Assembly: GCF_032884065.1 (NCBI RefSeq)
Contig: NC_088867.1
Span: 45,385,453 to 45,449,452, forward strand
Direction: 5' to 3'
Origin: Artemia franciscana
Taxonomy: Eukaryota > Arthropoda > Branchiopoda > Anostraca > Artemiidae
Length of the DNA stretch: 64,000 nucleotides
Position numbers and translations under genes: made by a program. The notes under the pieces are model-generated. The model worked only from the letters and a program-made list of their open reading frames with translations. It did no database searches and was not told the origin of the DNA. Positions 10,136-21,613 of the stretch are shown piece after piece (position 1 is the stretch's first letter; each line of letters opens with the position of its first letter).

Positions 10136-12226
10136 TGTGTCTGTAGTCGTGTGTGTTTAGTTTTATGTGTGTGTAGTCGTGTGTGTTTAGTCGTATGTGA
10201 GTTTAGTCGTATGTGTATTTAATCGTATGTGTGTTTAGTCGTATGTGTGTTTTGTCGTATGTGTGTGTAGTCGTATGTGTGTTGTCTTATGTGTGTGTAG
10301 TCGTATGTGTGTGTAACTGTGTGTGCGTAGTCGTATGTGCGTAGTTGTATGTGTGTGTAGTCGTATATGTGCGTAGTCGTATGTGTGCGTAGTCGTATGT
10401 GTGCTTAGTTGTATGTGTGTGTAGTCTTATGTGTGTGTAGTCGTATGTGTGTGTAACTGTATGTGTGCGTAGTTGTATGTGTGTGTAGTTGTATCTGTGT
10501 GTAGTCGTAAGTGTGCGTAGTCGTATGTGTGCTTAGTTGTATGTGTGTGTAGTCGTATGTGTGTGTAACTGTATGTGTTCGTAGTCGTATGTGTATAGTT
10601 GTATGTGTGTGTAGTTGTATCTGTGTGTAAGTGTGTGTACGTAATCGTATGTGCGTAGTTGTATGTGTGTGTAGTCGTATGTGTGCGTAGTCGTAAGTGT
10701 GCGTAGTCGTATATGTGCTTAGTTGTATTTGTGTTTAGTCTTATGTGTGTGTAGTCGTATGTGTGTGTAACTGTATGTGTGCGTAGTTGTATGTGTGTGT
10801 AGTTGTATCTGTGTGTAGTCGTATGTGTGCGTAGTCGTATGTGTGCTTAGTTGTATGTGTGTGTAGTCGTATGTGTGTGTAGTCGTATGTGTGTTTAACT
10901 GTATGTGTTCGTAGTCGTATGTGCATAGTTGTATGTGTGTGTAGTTGTATCTGTGTGTAGTCGTATGCGTGCGTAGTCGTATGTGTGCTTAGTTGTATGT
11001 GTGTGTAGTCGTATGTGTGTGTAGTCTTATGTGTATTTAGTCGTATGTGTGTGTAGTCGTATTTGTGTCTAGCTTTATGTCTGCGTAGTCGTATGTGCGT
11101 AGTTTTATGTTTTTGTAGTTGTGTGTGTCTGTAGTCGTATGTGTGTGTAGCCGTATGTTGTGTTTAGTCGTATATGTGTTTAGTCGTATGTGTGTGTAGT
11201 CATATGTGTGTGTAGTTGTATCTTTGTGTAGTTGTATGTGTGTGTATTCGTATGTGTTTGTAGTCGTATGTGTGTGTAGTCGTGTGTGTGTGTAGTTGTA
11301 TGTGTCTGTAGTCGTATGTGTTTGTAGTTGTATGTATGTATAGTTGTATGTGTGTGTAGTCGTATGCGTGTGTAGTCGTATGTGTGTGTCGTTGTATCTG
11401 TGTGAAGTCGTATGTGTGCGTAGCCGTGTGTGTGCTTAGTTGTATGTGTGTGTAGTCGTATGTGTGTGTAGTCTTATGTATGTTTAGTCTTATGTGTGTG
11501 TAGTCGTATGTGTGTGTAACTGTATGTGTGCTTAGTCGTATGTGCGTAGTTGTATGTGTGTGTAGTTGTATCTGTTTGTAGTCGTATGTGTGCTTAGTTG
11601 TATGTGTGTGTAGTCGTATGTGTGTGTAGTTTTATGTGTGTTTAGTCGTATGTGTGTGTAGTCGTATGTGTGTCTAGCTGTATGCGTGCGTAGTCGTATG
11701 TGCGTAGTTGTATGCGTATGTAGTCGTATGTGTGTGTAGCCGTATGTTGTGTTTAGTCGTAGCTGTGTGTAGTCATATGTGTGTGTAGTTGTATCTGTGT
11801 GTAGTTTTATATGTGTGTAGTCGTATCTGTTTGTAGTCGTATGTGTGTGTAGTTGTATGTGTCTGTAGTGGTATGTGTCTGTAGTGGTATATGCCTGTAT
11901 CTGTGCGTAGTCGTATGTGTGCGTAGCCGTATGTGTGCTTAGTTGTATGTGTGTGTAGTCGTATGTGTGTGTAGTCTTATGTGTGTGTAGTCTTATGTGT
12001 GTGTAGTCGTATGTGTGTGTAACTGTGTGTGTGCGTAGTCGTATGTGCGTAGTTGTATATGTGTGTAGTTGTATCTGTGTGTAGTCGTATGTGTGCTTAG
12101 TTGTATGTGTGCGTAGTCGTATGTGTCTGTAGTCTTATGTGTGCGTAGTTGTATGTGTGTGTAGTTGTATATGTGTGTAGTCGTATGTGTGTGTTCGTAT
12201 GTGTGTGTTGTTGTATGTGTGTGTAG
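10136..12226. repeat. 2.1 kb TG-rich minisatellite
   Basis: Well over 100 imperfect copies of a ~16 bp unit, GTAGTCGTATGTGTGT, with variants (GTAGTTGTAT, GTGCTTAGTT, GTGTAACTGTATG). The AACTG variant recurs irregularly near 10314, 10455, 10567, 10769, 10898, 11518 and 12029, suggesting higher-order blocks spread by unequal exchange. The minus-strand ORF in it, with Thr/His/Tyr repeats, is an artefact. Confidence 0.95.
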
Positions 12227-13454
12227 TTAAAAATTGTCAAAGAATTATGTAGAAATTACATATAATTATGTTAATCTTTATTCTAGTTTCCTTTTTTATT
12301 TCCTTTTTTTGCTGACAAGTGCAAAGAAAATTTACGAATGGAATTAAGGCCAATTTTAAACAAAACACTTTGTACCTCGATGTTTTGTAATTGATAATCG
12401 ATACTCAATCGATAATCGATGTTTTTGTAATTGACATCGATAATCAAGTCTACACAATTATATGTAGGAAAAAAATGGTATGCTATTGTTTGCCGTATTA
12501 AGTTGCCCTTTTTGAAAAAAACGTCGCATTTGACCTAATACCACACTGCCCCAGTTTAAGAACAATGTACTCTCCACTATCAGCAGTATTAACCTTTGAC
12601 AGGTTTGAATAGAAATAGTCGCAATAAATTTGCAAGGAAGCGTTTTCTAGACTTTCTAGATTCTTCTTTTTGGCCGGATCTTTCAAATCTATTTCTTGCA
12701 AATTTTGAAGGTTAAAACGATTATGTTAGGTTATGGTGGCTGAATTGTACAAGGACCCCTCTATTCCCCATTGACAGTTAGACGTTTTTAGAGTGCTAAC
12801 AGCCGAGAGACGTCGCTGAGTCAATTTGGGCTGGTATCTGTAAGCGAAAGTAAATTTTGAAACCTTCTAAAAGAAAATACACAGGTACATTTTTATCAGT
12901 ACATAAAACAGGGAACTTTATTGATTTTAGTCACAGTTTTGCCGGTTGGATAAGCTTCTTTTTAAATTTCATCCAAAACAAAAGTGAAATTAATGTTTAC
13001 CCCCACCCCAATGAAGATATTTTGTTTAGTGGTGAACTGAAGTTAACTGCTGAGGTAGAATTCGAATCCTTTCAGAACCCGCAGGCAAGGGCTCATAATT
13101 GTGAAAAAAAACTAAATTTTCGTAATCTAGGCTCATATTTGATCCATTTTCTAGAAAAAAAAAGTTCACAAAATTCGTATTTTGCTTGCCATCAACTGAA
13201 AATCGTTTTTTGTATCAGTAAAAAATCAATTAAATGTTGAGGGTTATTTACTGAAAAGTAGACAAACTAGAGCATTCCAATTTTCAGAATTATCTTTTTT
13301 GTTTAGTGATTTCTCATTTTTTACGTTTTATTTTTACTTCCAGCTTGGTCACTACATTGCTCCTGTATTTTTTTTAAGCCGCCTTTCACTCTTTCTCGTG
13401 TCGTCGTTTCAGGTAGCTTAGGTCTATTAAAACAATCTCAAATCTGCCGCACAT
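12227..13454. other. Unannotated AT-rich sequence
   Basis: Only a short cluster of ATCGATAATCGAT-like repeats at about 12390-12450 stands out. Two open frames (12498-12701 minus and 12857-13240 plus) lack motifs, usable splice context or copies elsewhere, and I do not call them genes. Confidence 0.5.
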
Positions 13455-13780
13455 AGTTTGTCCATTATATACAGTATATTGGAGAGTGTCTATTCTTCAC
13501 AAACTCTATATAAAGATAATTCCTGAATTTCTCGCCTTTGCTCACTTTTTTCTTTCATTTTATTTCTCTACATTCTTTTTTTCCACTATGGTCTTTATAC
13601 ATAGTATATTGGAGAGTGTCTATTCTTGACAAACTCTTTATATAAAAGAAAGTCCTTAATTTTTCACCTTTGTTCACTTTTCACTTTTTTCTTTCATGTT
13701 ATTTTTCTATATTCATTTTTTCCAGATTGGTCTTTATGTGTAGTATATTAGAGTCTCTATCCCTGGAAAACTCTGTATTC
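13455..13780. repeat. Tandem ~150 bp repeat, about 2-3 units
   Basis: The segment TAGTATATTGGAGAGTGTCT recurs at about 13470, 13599 and (decayed) 13740. Each is followed by TCTTGACAAACTCT, CTTAATTTTTC, GCTCACTTTT and CTACATTC blocks. Further copies lie at 19010-19214 and a remnant at about 23890. It is a dispersed repeat in which element B is inserted. Confidence 0.8.
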
Positions 13781-13783
13781 AAA

Positions 13784-14464
13784 CAGTTCGTGGTAACGAA
13801 CTGTAGTAAGGAGCGACCCGGCTCAATAGTAACCAAAACTCTAAAAAATTGAATTTTGATATCAATAGCTACATCAAAAGAATTGCATTTTAATGCTTAT
13901 TTTAAATATATAAGTTTCATCAAGTTTAGTCTTACCCATCAAAAGTTACAAGCCTGAGAAAATTTGTCTTATTTAGGAAAATAGGGACAAACACCCCCTA
14001 AAAGTCGTAGGATCTTAACGAAAATGACACCATCAGATTCAGCGTATCAGAGAACCCTACTGTAGAATTTTCAAGCTCCTATCTACAAAAATGTGGAATT
14101 TTGTATTTTTTGCCAGAAGACAAATCACGTGTGCGTGTTTATTTGTTTTTTTTTTTTCTTCTTCTTCTTCTTTTCCCCAGGGGTCATCGTATCGACCAAG
14201 TGGTCCTAGAATGTCGCAAGAGGGCTCATTCTAATGGAAATGAAAAGTTCTAGTGCATTTTAAAGTGACCCAAAAAATTGGAGGGCATCTAGGTCCCCTC
14301 CCACGCTCATTTGTTTCCCAGAGTCAACGGATCAAAATTTTGAGATAACCATTTTGTTCAGCATAGTCAAAAACCATAATAACTATGTCTTTGGGGATGA
14401 CTTACTCCCCCACATTCCCTGGGGGAGGGGCTGCAAGTTACAAACTTTAACCAGTGTTTACATA
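13784..14464. repeat. Left half of a dispersed repeat split by element A
   Basis: It opens with a small perfect hairpin, CAGTTCGT-GGTA-ACGAACTG (13784-13803). It contains a module at about 14240-14360 (GAAAAGTTCTAGTGC, AATTGGAGGGCATCTAGG, CCATTTTGTTCAG) that recurs, diverged, at 18505-18635 on the other side of element A. It ends at TTTACATA (14457-14464), where the (TAA)n tail of element A begins. I read it and 17946-19003 as one repeat interrupted by the retrotransposon. Confidence 0.6.
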
Positions 14465-14611
14465 ATAATAATAATATTAATAATAATAATTTATTTTTAA
14501 CCCACATCATAACAAGTTATGGCACTTGTGGAGTAACAAAAAGAAAAAAAAATGAAATACACTACAAGTAAAATACACTACAAATAGAAAAAACATTATG
14601 CTACAATGAGA

Positions 14612-17257
14612 TTAACCGAACAGACGGACCAAAGGATGATGAGACGATAAACGATAAAAAGCTGATTCGGACAACCTTCCATACATGAGGGGCAACTTTG
14701 CACTTATATCAGGGACATCAAACTTACGAATTATCTTCCTATTGCTATACCGAGGGGGGAGATAAAGTAAAAATTTACAATATCTGAAATAAAAAATCCG
14801 AATCTGATTAATATCTTTTTTCTTTAGAAGGGGATAAAGACCAGAAAGATAAAAGACAGAATGATCACAAAATATAGCATATAGTCTACCGAGTGCACGT
14901 CTATTATACTTCCCTCGATTAGCAACTATCTTAGAATAGCCCGTTTGAATTTTCTTTTGAACATCACGAACAGTGCACTGCCGTAGGCAAGAAATTGAAT
15001 TCGTAACAGTAATACCCAACCACCGAAAGGTGGAAACAAAGGGTATTGAAAAACCGCGACAGGCTAAGGGAGCATTAGAGGAAGTCGGACCATTAAAAAC
15101 TAGAAATTCACATTTCTCAACATTAAGAGAAAGACCAATATTAGAAAATAGACGTGAAACTTTTGAGACCATAAACGAGAGACCTTGCTTATTTTTACAC
15201 AAAAGTAAAAGGTCATCTGCATAAGCAAGATAAGAAACATCTGAGAGTCCAATAAAATAATTTGATCTAATTTCATCTAAAATACCAGAAATGCACATTT
15301 TGAATATACTAGGTGATAAAACCCCTCCCTGCTTGACACCTCGACATAAACGGACAAACGGAGATCCAGATTTATTAATTCGGAGAAAAGAATTCTCATA
15401 CCAAAAACGAAGAAGAAAAATGACTGAAAGATTTACACCATTATTAAAAAGGGAAAAAAAAAAGCTTGACTGTGAACTACATTGTCAAAAGCTTTAGAAA
15501 GGTCCAAAGTACACATATAAAGTGGCGACCCCTCAGCCATGCTATTCTTAAGGGCGGAAGAAAGAACACGGTGTGCATGTTGACAACCAATACCAGCTTG
15601 AAACCCGAATTGATTCGATCCGAAATTTATATTTTCATTTAAATGAGGAATTAAAATATATTCAAGGATTTTATTCAAGTTACACGTAGTGGTTATAGGG
15701 CGATAAGATGAACTTTGAGAAGGGAGTTTTCCCCGCTTTAGAATTGAGGTGACATTTCCACAAAGAAAGCTATCCGGAACCAGAGAAGATGTTAAACACA
15801 TTTGGAACAACAACTGCAAATGAAATAAAAGAACAACACACTTTGGATTTATATTATTTACACTAATACCATCAATATCAATGGATGAAGATTTTAGTTG
15901 CTTAATTGCATTTTCAACAGCAGTTATTGATACTGGAATAATATGGCCCTGATGAAGCGAAGGCAGTAGAATCTTAGAAAGTAACCGAGAATAATGTGAC
16001 TGCACAAAAAAATTAATTTTGGAAAAAATTTCCGAATAGTAAACATACCAAGTTGAACTAGAAATCGAATCACTATTATAAAGATCACTTTTATCCAGCT
16101 TCTCAGAATTGATCAATTTAGACCAATCCTTTTTAGAGGCTGGAAATTCCATACCCTTATAACGAATAGATTTAAGGTATTTTTTATAATCATTCTTTGT
16201 TTTCTGCTTTATATCCGCAACAGACCCCGTTATAGGTCTACCACAATCAGCCCAAATTCCAAGCCAAAGTTTTGCCTTATTTTTAAAATTCTTTAATTCA
16301 GGATCGGCAGCCCATATAGATTTCCGCGTTTTTATACGAATACGTTCCTGGGGAACCGCAATTTTTTCAGCTTCTTTCATACATCTAATTATATCATCAT
16401 AATATCTATCAAGATCACGCTTACTACCCTTTACTTGCAATTGGAGTAGATGATAAGGCACACGAATACAATTAAGCAGTGTAGATAAAGACAATATATA
16501 TATAAAGCAATATCGGCTCTTTTCCAATTACTACATTTAAACCATTTAGAATTCCCAATAGGGGCAACATTGCAAAGGTTACGTTTCAGTTCAGTAGTAA
16601 ATGAAAGCGATAGATGGTCAATGTCATCAGACTCAATATCAACATGAATAATCGAGCATTTTAGCTGTGATGAACTGATTATATGATCAATATTAGAAAC
16701 ACTACCAGATTGATGGATATAGGAGTATGATACATCTTTTTTCAGAATCACGTAAGGGGGCATGCACTCCAATATTTCTCGGGATCGATAACTTTGTTCA
16801 TCCAAATCCGTGTTAAAGTCACCAAGAACTACAAAATCAAGTTTATTTTCCTTGACAAGATTCATCACGGACTTTAAAGACTTGCATGTAATAGCAAATT
16901 TATTTATTGATTCCACTGTATTATTTTTATATGGAAGATAAACATTAGCAAACACAGTACTATTTACTCTAACAGCAAGAATGTGCTTATCCGAATAAAA
17001 AAGGGATGGGTTCGAAAGAACAATACTTTTTTTTTAAATACAGGCCAGGCCTCCAGAAGGGCGGCCACGCGTGGTAACAGCATCGAAGTAAAAACCGAAT
17101 GAACAGAGCTTCGATGAAGGAAATTTCTGCTAGAGGCAGTTAACAAAGTTTCTTGCGGGCAGATAACGTCGAAGTTCTCGTACAGATCGTCAATATAAGC
17201 ATCTTTATTTTTTGTGCCATTGATATTGTGCGATATGATTGAAATTTGTAAAGTCAT
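14612..17257 (-). pseudogene. Element A ORF2: endonuclease-reverse transcriptase, frameshifted
   Basis: The start ATG at 17257 overlaps the ORF1 stop. The APE endonuclease begins ISHNINGTKNKDAYIDDLY with the catalytic QE motif (CPQETLLT), then DFVVLGDFNTDL and a later IESDDIDHLSL segment that matches the SDH position. Reverse transcriptase motifs are LDLSKAFDNVV, GVKQGGVLSPSIF and LAYADDLLLL (YADD active site). The frame shifts at about 17030 (T/A run), about 16500 (TA repeat) and about 15455 (A run), all in homopolymers or microsatellites. An intact protein of this family copies its own RNA at a nicked chromosomal target. Confidence 0.8.
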
Positions 17258-17658
17258 TTAGAGGTTTGTTGACTAGCAAAACCACGGAGAACGGAGCATG
17301 ACATGCTAAAGGACACGTGTTCACCATTGCAATTGGCACATTTTGGTGAGGCATTGCATGGATTTTCTTTTGAACTAATATGAGGGCCGGCACAACGAGC
17401 ACATTTTGGCACAGGACTGGGACAAGAAGACTGGAAGTGATGGGGCGATTGGCACTTAAAACAACACTTTGGAATTTCCTTAAACTCACTCAGTCTAAAG
17501 AATTCATAACCAATTCGTACACGTACAAGTTCAGTGACCTTGTTATTTCGCAACAATTGCCTTGGAATTATAGAGACTTTTAATCCTGACCTATGCTTCA
17601 TAATTAATTCAGTAACCTTGTTATTTCGCAACAATTGGCTTGGAATTTGTAATGTCAT
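17254..17658 (-). pseudogene. Element A ORF1 (gag-like) C-terminal part
   Basis: 134 residues ending at TGA 17256-17254. The C-terminal half has CCHC-type knuckles: CFKCQSPHHFQSSC, then CARCAGPH and CANCNGEH with their cysteines, as in ORF1 of Jockey/I/R1-type elements, where they bind RNA. The N-terminal half holds a short internal duplication (QLLRNNKVTEL twice, about 25 residues apart). The true N-terminus is missing from this strand because the inversion breakpoint falls at about 17660. Confidence 0.7.
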
Positions 17659-17664
17659 ATTTCA

Positions 17665-17945
17665 GTGACCTATATTTATAAATTGAACGGTTTAAATTGT
17701 GTGGTGGTTGAAAACAGGTGCCTTGAAAAGATGCCAAGTATTAGCGAACAATCGGAGGATCTGAATGACTTTGAACTTATATATTCGCCTGTGTTAAATT
17801 TTGTCCAAAGTAATTGGCAGAATTCGATTTCTGAGAAGGAAATTATTGAATATGGAGTGGATTTTTTGGCTTCACCAAAAATAGTCGAAGCTAAGGCTGA
17901 CTTATGGTCGAAACTTGCGCCTGATGAAATTCCCCACTATATAAC
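17665..17945 (+). pseudogene. Element A ORF1 N-terminal segment, inverted
   Basis: The plus-strand open frame contains MPSISEQSEDLNDFELIYSP, then VLNFVQSNWQNSISEKEIIE and a helical stretch ending near LAPDEIPHY. Short helical N-terminal modules of this type occur in ORF1 proteins of arthropod non-LTR elements. The opposite orientation to the rest of element A and its exact abutment at 17660 make it the inverted 5' end of the same insertion. Assignment to ORF1 is inference; it could instead be an older fragment of an unrelated element. Confidence 0.45.
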
Positions 17946-18730
17946 CATATAGTTATGGTTATTGGGAAGTGTACAGACGTTTTCAGGGGGATTTTATTTT
18001 TTTGGGGGGCGAGGCTGAGGAGAGGGGGCTGTGTTGGAGGATCTTTCCTTGGAGGGATCTGTCATGGGGGAAGAAAAATTCAATGACAAGGGCGCAGGAT
18101 TTTCTAGCATTACTATAAGAAAACAATGAAAAATAAACATGAAAACGTTTTTTCAAATGAAAGGAAGAAGTAGCATTGAAACTTAAAACGAACAGAGATT
18201 ATTACGCATATGACGGGTTCTAAAAATACTTTAGCATAAAGAGTGCGGTATTTAGGAGGAGATAAATACCTTGCTCTTTATGCTAAAGTATTTTTAGTAA
18301 TTTCAACTATTTATTCTACTGCCTTTCTGATTCAGGGGTCATTTTTAAAGAATTGGGACAAAACTTACGATTTAGTGTAAAGAGCGAGGTATTAACGAGG
18401 GTAAAACCCCCCTCGTATACATAATAAAAATACAAGGTTATGAAAGTTTGTTACGTAAGTTAATTCTAAAGTTACGTATATTTTTTACTATTAAAAACGT
18501 CCGTTAAAAATTAAAAGTTCTAGTTGCCTTTTTAAGTAACCGAAAAATTGGAGGGCAACTAGGCCTCCTTTTCCACCTCTTATTTCTCAAAATCGTCTGA
18601 TAAAAACTAAGAGAAAGCCATTTAGCCAAAAAAAGAATTAATATACAAATTTCATTTTAATAATTTATGTGCGGAGAGCCAAAACCAAACATGCATTAAT
18701 TCAAAAACGTTCAGAAATTAAATACAAAAA
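17946..18730. repeat. Right half of the dispersed repeat split by element A
   Basis: It resumes with GTTATGGTTATTGGGAAG. It holds a hairpin at about 18223-18297 (AATACTTTAGCATAAAGAG with its complement) and the second copy of the TTGGAGGGCAACTAGG module at 18505-18635. No gene is present; G-runs around 18000-18070 are low-complexity. Confidence 0.6.
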
Positions 18731-19003
18731 AACTAATTTTTTTAGCTGAAAGTAAGGAGCGACATTAAAACTTAAAACGAACAGAAATTACTCCGTATAT
18801 GAAATGAGTTGTCCCCTCCGCAATCCCTCGCTCTTTACGCTAAAGTTTGACTCTTTGCCACAATTCTACTTTTTAAAACAATTAAAAGCTTTAGCGTAAA
18901 GAGCGAGGGTTTGCGGAGGGGACAACTCATTTCATATACGGAGTAATTTCTGTTCGTTTTAAGTTTTAATGTCGCTCCTTACTTTCAGCTAAAAAAATTA
19001 GTT
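18731..19003. repeat. Foldback palindrome with ~115 bp arms
   Basis: The left arm (18731-18849, AGCTGAAAGTAAGGAGCGAC onward, ending CTTTACGCTAAAGTTT) and the right arm (about 18888-19003, ending GTCGCTCCTTACTTTCAGCT) are near-perfect reverse complements around a ~38 bp loop. Related but more decayed palindromes are at 54425-54715 and 55645-55935. It carries no ORF and looks like a foldback transposon or MITE. Confidence 0.85.
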
Positions 19004-19009
19004 TTTTTT

Positions 19010-19214
19010 CATTTAATATATAAAGGGAAGTCCTTAATTTTTCGCCTTGGCTCACTTTTCACTTTTTACGTTCGGGTTATTTCTCTACATTCATTTTTTT
19101 TCAGTTTATTCTTTATGTATAGTATATTGGAATGTCTATTCTTGACAAACTCTTTATATAAAGGGAAGTCCTTAATTTTTCGCCTTTGCTCACTTTTCAC
19201 TTTTTTCTTTCATG
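19010..19214. repeat. Copy of the 13.5 kb tandem repeat, target of element B
   Basis: It contains TATAAAGGGAAGTCCTTAAT and GCTCACTTTTCACTTTTT twice, and the TATTGGAATGTCTATTCTTG segment, matching 13455-13780. It stops at TTTCATG (19214) where element B's tail begins. The continuation TTTCTCTACAT appears at about 23894, on the far side of element B. Confidence 0.75.
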
Positions 19215-19549
19215 TCAAGTTCAAGTTCAAGTTCATTTATTTATAAATCGCACATACATGTATATATAAATGACATAGGCCCATGGGGAGACAAGCTCGA
19301 AAAACTAGGCCTAGACAAAGATAAAATAATAACACACTACAATACAAAGATAAACATGACGGCAAAGATACAATAGCACAACAATAATATGAAAGTAGCA
19401 GCTAGCCCAGGATCATTCAATACTATTGAAAAAATTAAAAATGTCCATATTATTAAATATAAATTAATACTGGAAGATAGCTGAGAGGCCCATAATCACC
19501 CAGAGCAACGAATCATACAAAAACTTTGCCTTACTAAAAAGATACATAA

Positions 19550-21613
19550 TTAAAAATAATCCTGAACTAAATGAAATTTAAGTTTCCTTTTTATTAAATG
19601 GATAGAGGAAAAATTATCAATAAGAGTCTTGTGAGCATCCCAGCACCGAGCTATTGACACAATTGGAGCGAATTTAGATCTCTCAGTATTATACTTGTCA
19701 ATGTAGATACCCTTTTTTTGTCGAGTGTTATAATTATGTAAATCTTGTGATTTGGAGAACAAACTTTGATGGAGGTAATATGGCGGTAATTTCTTAATGT
19801 CATAATTGATTTTGAAAAGAATTGCTCCAAAAGCAAATTGTTGAGAGACTGGAAGTATATCTAGATAAGTATATAAAGATGCAGTAGAAGACTTATTTGG
19901 AAGTTCAATAGGTGATGGAATAAACAGTTTAAGGATTCTTAGGGCTTTATTTTGTAAAATCTGTATTGGTTTAATATGGCTTTTAAATGTAGATAAATAT
20001 ACTAGAGAACAATAATTAATATTAGTCTGAATCAGAGCAAAATAAATACTTCGTAAAGCAGAGTAGGGCAAACAAAGCTTCAACCTTCGCATTAAACCAA
20101 CATACCTTGAAATCTTTAATCGTAGATTTTGAATGTGTGTTTTAAAAGATAAGCTTTCGTCAATCACAAGTCCAAGGTACTTTATCATTTTCACACGAGA
20201 TATTGATAATAGATACTTTGAAGAAGTAACTTGGGTAATACGAGGGCAGATATTTGACTTTCTGCCGTAAATTATGAAATTAGTTTTTGATACATTCAAA
20301 GCAATAAAACTTGAAGAACACCAATCAAGAACATTAGAAAATGCAGTATTCAGTTTTGCCTCCAGCTCCTCGTCATTCTTTTCAGAAATTGAAACTGCCG
20401 TATCATCAGCAAAATGTGTGTTGAGACACGGGGATGTAAAAGCGCGGTGAAAATCATTTATATAAATTAAAAAAAGGAGAGGACCTAGGACAGATCCCTG
20501 AGGTACCCCAACCTTCGAAGACTGAGGTACAGGTGAAGAGAGGAAATTGCCCCCATCTAATCGTTGCTTTCTCTTATCAAGATAAGATTTAACTAGATCC
20601 AACGCCGGTCCACGCACACCACAATTATCCAATTTACTAAAAAGAATACAATGGGATATTGTATCGAATGCTTTTTTAAAATCTAAATATATTGTTGCTG
20701 GAATTTCACCTCTATCTAAGCATTCATGAATATATTGGATGAGAGCAACGACAGCATGTTCAGTGTTGTGTCCAGACCGGAAACCAAACTGGGAATTTGT
20801 GAAGAAATTAGACGATTTAAGAAAGTCATAAAACCTCTTATAAATTGCCTTCTCAAGTATTTTAGAAAATGCTGATAGAATAGAAATAGGGCGGTAATTT
20901 GATGAATTTTCAGGAGAGTCACCTTTGTGAAGCGGAACTATCCGCGCTTCTTTAAAAGCAGATGGGAAAACTCCAGTTTTAAATGAAAGATTAATTATAT
21001 GCTGTAATGGTAATATTATTTCAGACAGTATTTCTTTAACAATTTTAGAACTAGACCCGTCAATTCCCTCTGATTTACCTGGATTTAGATCACATACTAT
21101 TTTTGTTATTTCAGAATGAGAAATAGGCCCGAGAAAAATTGAATTACTTCGAGGAGATGGAACGTATGAAGAAAAATGTTTATTACTACGTGAATCAAAC
21201 TGGTTCATTACTGATAAAATAATTTTCTCTCCTATTTTAGCAAAATAAGTATTCAAAATATCAGCCACTTTCTCCGATTTATTAGTAGTCGAACCATCTT
21301 CTAAACTAATAACTTCAGGACAATTCGACTTACTTTCTTTTTTTAAAAAATAATTAATTAAAGACCACGTTTTGCGAGGAGAATTTTGAGCTTCTTCGAA
21401 GGACTTTTTATAATACAATTGTTTTGACAAACGTATCATTGTGGTTAATTTATTTTTGAAAATTCTAAAATTTTTAATATTATAATCAGTTGGATTCTTT
21501 AACTGCTTTTTAAATAACTGATTTTTTTTCTTAACTGATATCAAAATTCCAGACGTTATCCATGGCCTTATAGGAAATTTATCTCTGCAAATTTTAATCG
21601 TAACAAATGGCAA
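19550..21613 (-). pseudogene. Element B ORF2, reverse transcriptase part
   Basis: A 687-residue open frame. The RT core shows REARIVPLHKGD-like and NYRPISILSAFSKILE (finger region), YLDFKKAFDTISH (motif A with the catalytic Asp), VPQGSVLGPLLF (motif B), HFADDTAVS (FADD active site, motif C), and YLGLVIDESLSF (motif E region), then a long C-terminal domain ending in a Lys/Arg-rich stretch. The frame is open at its 5' side without a good ATG, because it is the continuation of the endonuclease frame broken at 21610. It copies element RNA into DNA at the target nick. Confidence 0.9.

Larger units (their letters stand above)
14465..17945 (-). mobile_element. Non-LTR retrotransposon A (APE-type), 5' segment inverted
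   Basis: The 3' tail on the minus strand is an (ATT)n run at 14465-14490. ORF2 (endonuclease plus reverse transcriptase) and the end of ORF1 (three cysteine-rich knuckles) follow on the minus strand to about 17660. The next ~285 bp, to 17945, reads as an ORF1-like N-terminus on the plus strand, as expected from a twin-priming inversion. The flanking CATA at 14461-14464 and 17946-17949 is a possible short target duplication. ORF2 has several frameshifts, so the copy is dead. Confidence 0.75.

Noticed and set aside
10741-10926. Thr/His/Tyr-rich minus-strand ORF
   Set aside because: Translation of the TG minisatellite, with no independent evidence.
12498-12701. 67-codon minus-strand frame with DSGEY resembling an Ig-domain motif
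   Set aside because: Only one short motif, no cysteine pair or splice context, and no second copy in the window.
12857-13240. 127-codon plus-strand frame
   Set aside because: Starts at a non-ATG codon, has no motif, and sits in AT-rich DNA. Treated as chance.
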